Positions 63,701 to 64,000 of a stretch of 64,000 bases of DNA are shown piece after piece. The stretch is from Pelecanus crispus (Eukaryota; Chordata; Aves; Pelecaniformes; Pelecanidae): positions 36,171,044 through 36,235,043 of the forward strand of contig NC_134649.1 of the NCBI RefSeq assembly GCF_030463565.1, given 5' to 3'. The number at the start of each line of letters is the position of its first letter. The stretch's first letter is position 1. The notes under the pieces are model-generated. The model did no database searches. It was not told where the DNA came from and saw only the letters and a list, made by a program, of their open reading frames with translations. The position numbers and the translations under genes were made by a program.

Positions 63701-64000
63701 CTCTCTCTCACAATCGGTTCCAGGCTTTTTTTGGTTGACAGGTACAATTCTAAAACTATTACTACTAGCAGAGATTTTTTAGCATTTATCATTTGTCTTA
63801 AAATGAATGGCAATTCAAGTTCTAAATATTTTCCCATCTATTACACACTGGAAATACATTACAAGCCTTGAGATAAATTCATTTGCAATACTGCAGTTGT
63901 AAAATAGTTCATTTGAATTATGAAAGAGTTAACAATAAGACAGTTTCTTATTAAAGTTTCTGCTGCTGACTTTAGAAATTAAGCAAATTTACAAATGAAG
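60766..64000. other. AT-rich DNA, no gene recognised
   Basis: Only short frames without similarity. A possible plus-strand remnant of the old repeat type seen at 38.3 kb lies at about 62215-62305 (TGTAAATTCTTCAGGACAG and a TGGCACATAATAAATA end), too decayed to assert. Nothing else is recognised to the window end. Confidence 0.5.

Noticed and set aside
1..64000. CRISPR arrays, operons, bacterial or phage genes
   Set aside because: None of the sequence has prokaryotic gene density or regularly spaced direct repeats; the repeat content is avian.

Overview
The window reads as bird nuclear DNA with no recognisable protein-coding gene. Three observations support this. (1) There are at least seven CR1 LINE pieces, most ending in the avian CR1 3' tail built on ATTCTATG. 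(2) There are two copies of a ~580-bp solo LTR of a type I remember as common in bird genomes. (3) The background is AT-rich with few young repeats, as in avian intergenic or long-intron sequence. A neoavian bird is my guess; the sequence does not prove it. The candidate open frames are mostly 60-160 codons, lack family resemblance or splice context, and fit chance in AT-rich DNA. The longer ones belong to CR1 or lie antisense to it.

Layout: 1-10 kb is unique AT-rich DNA with a CR1 tail at 4.7 kb, a palindrome at 6.69 kb, a minus-strand SINE relic at 7.8 kb and a C19 run at 9.37 kb. 10.5-12 kb holds three tRNA-derived SINE heads in one orientation. 13.5-14.1 kb is rich in homeodomain-type cores. 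16.13-16.72 kb is a minus-strand solo LTR with a perfect 5-bp target duplication, followed by a very old CR1-type relic (17.2-17.6 kb). 21.3-21.8 kb carries two CR1 3' ends in series. 22-38 kb is mostly unique, with a decayed ~20-bp minisatellite at 28.9 kb and a stop-poor stretch at 31.6-32.9 kb. 38.3 kb has an old amniote-type repeat. 40.5, 42.9-44.2, 49.0 and 57.8 kb are CR1 pieces; the 42.9-44.2 kb copy keeps most of the reverse transcriptase C-terminal half with one premature stop. 45.9-46.5 kb is the second solo LTR, plus strand, also with a perfect 5-bp duplication. 60.7 kb has a palindromic double E-box.

Nothing here forms a gene system, operon, CRISPR array or new mobile machinery. 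The most informative content is the layered repeat record (old SINE/CR1 relics, younger CR1, then LTRs) and a few short palindromic or clustered motifs that could mark regulatory DNA. Homology statements rest on remembered consensus patterns and reading by eye; no search or alignment was run.
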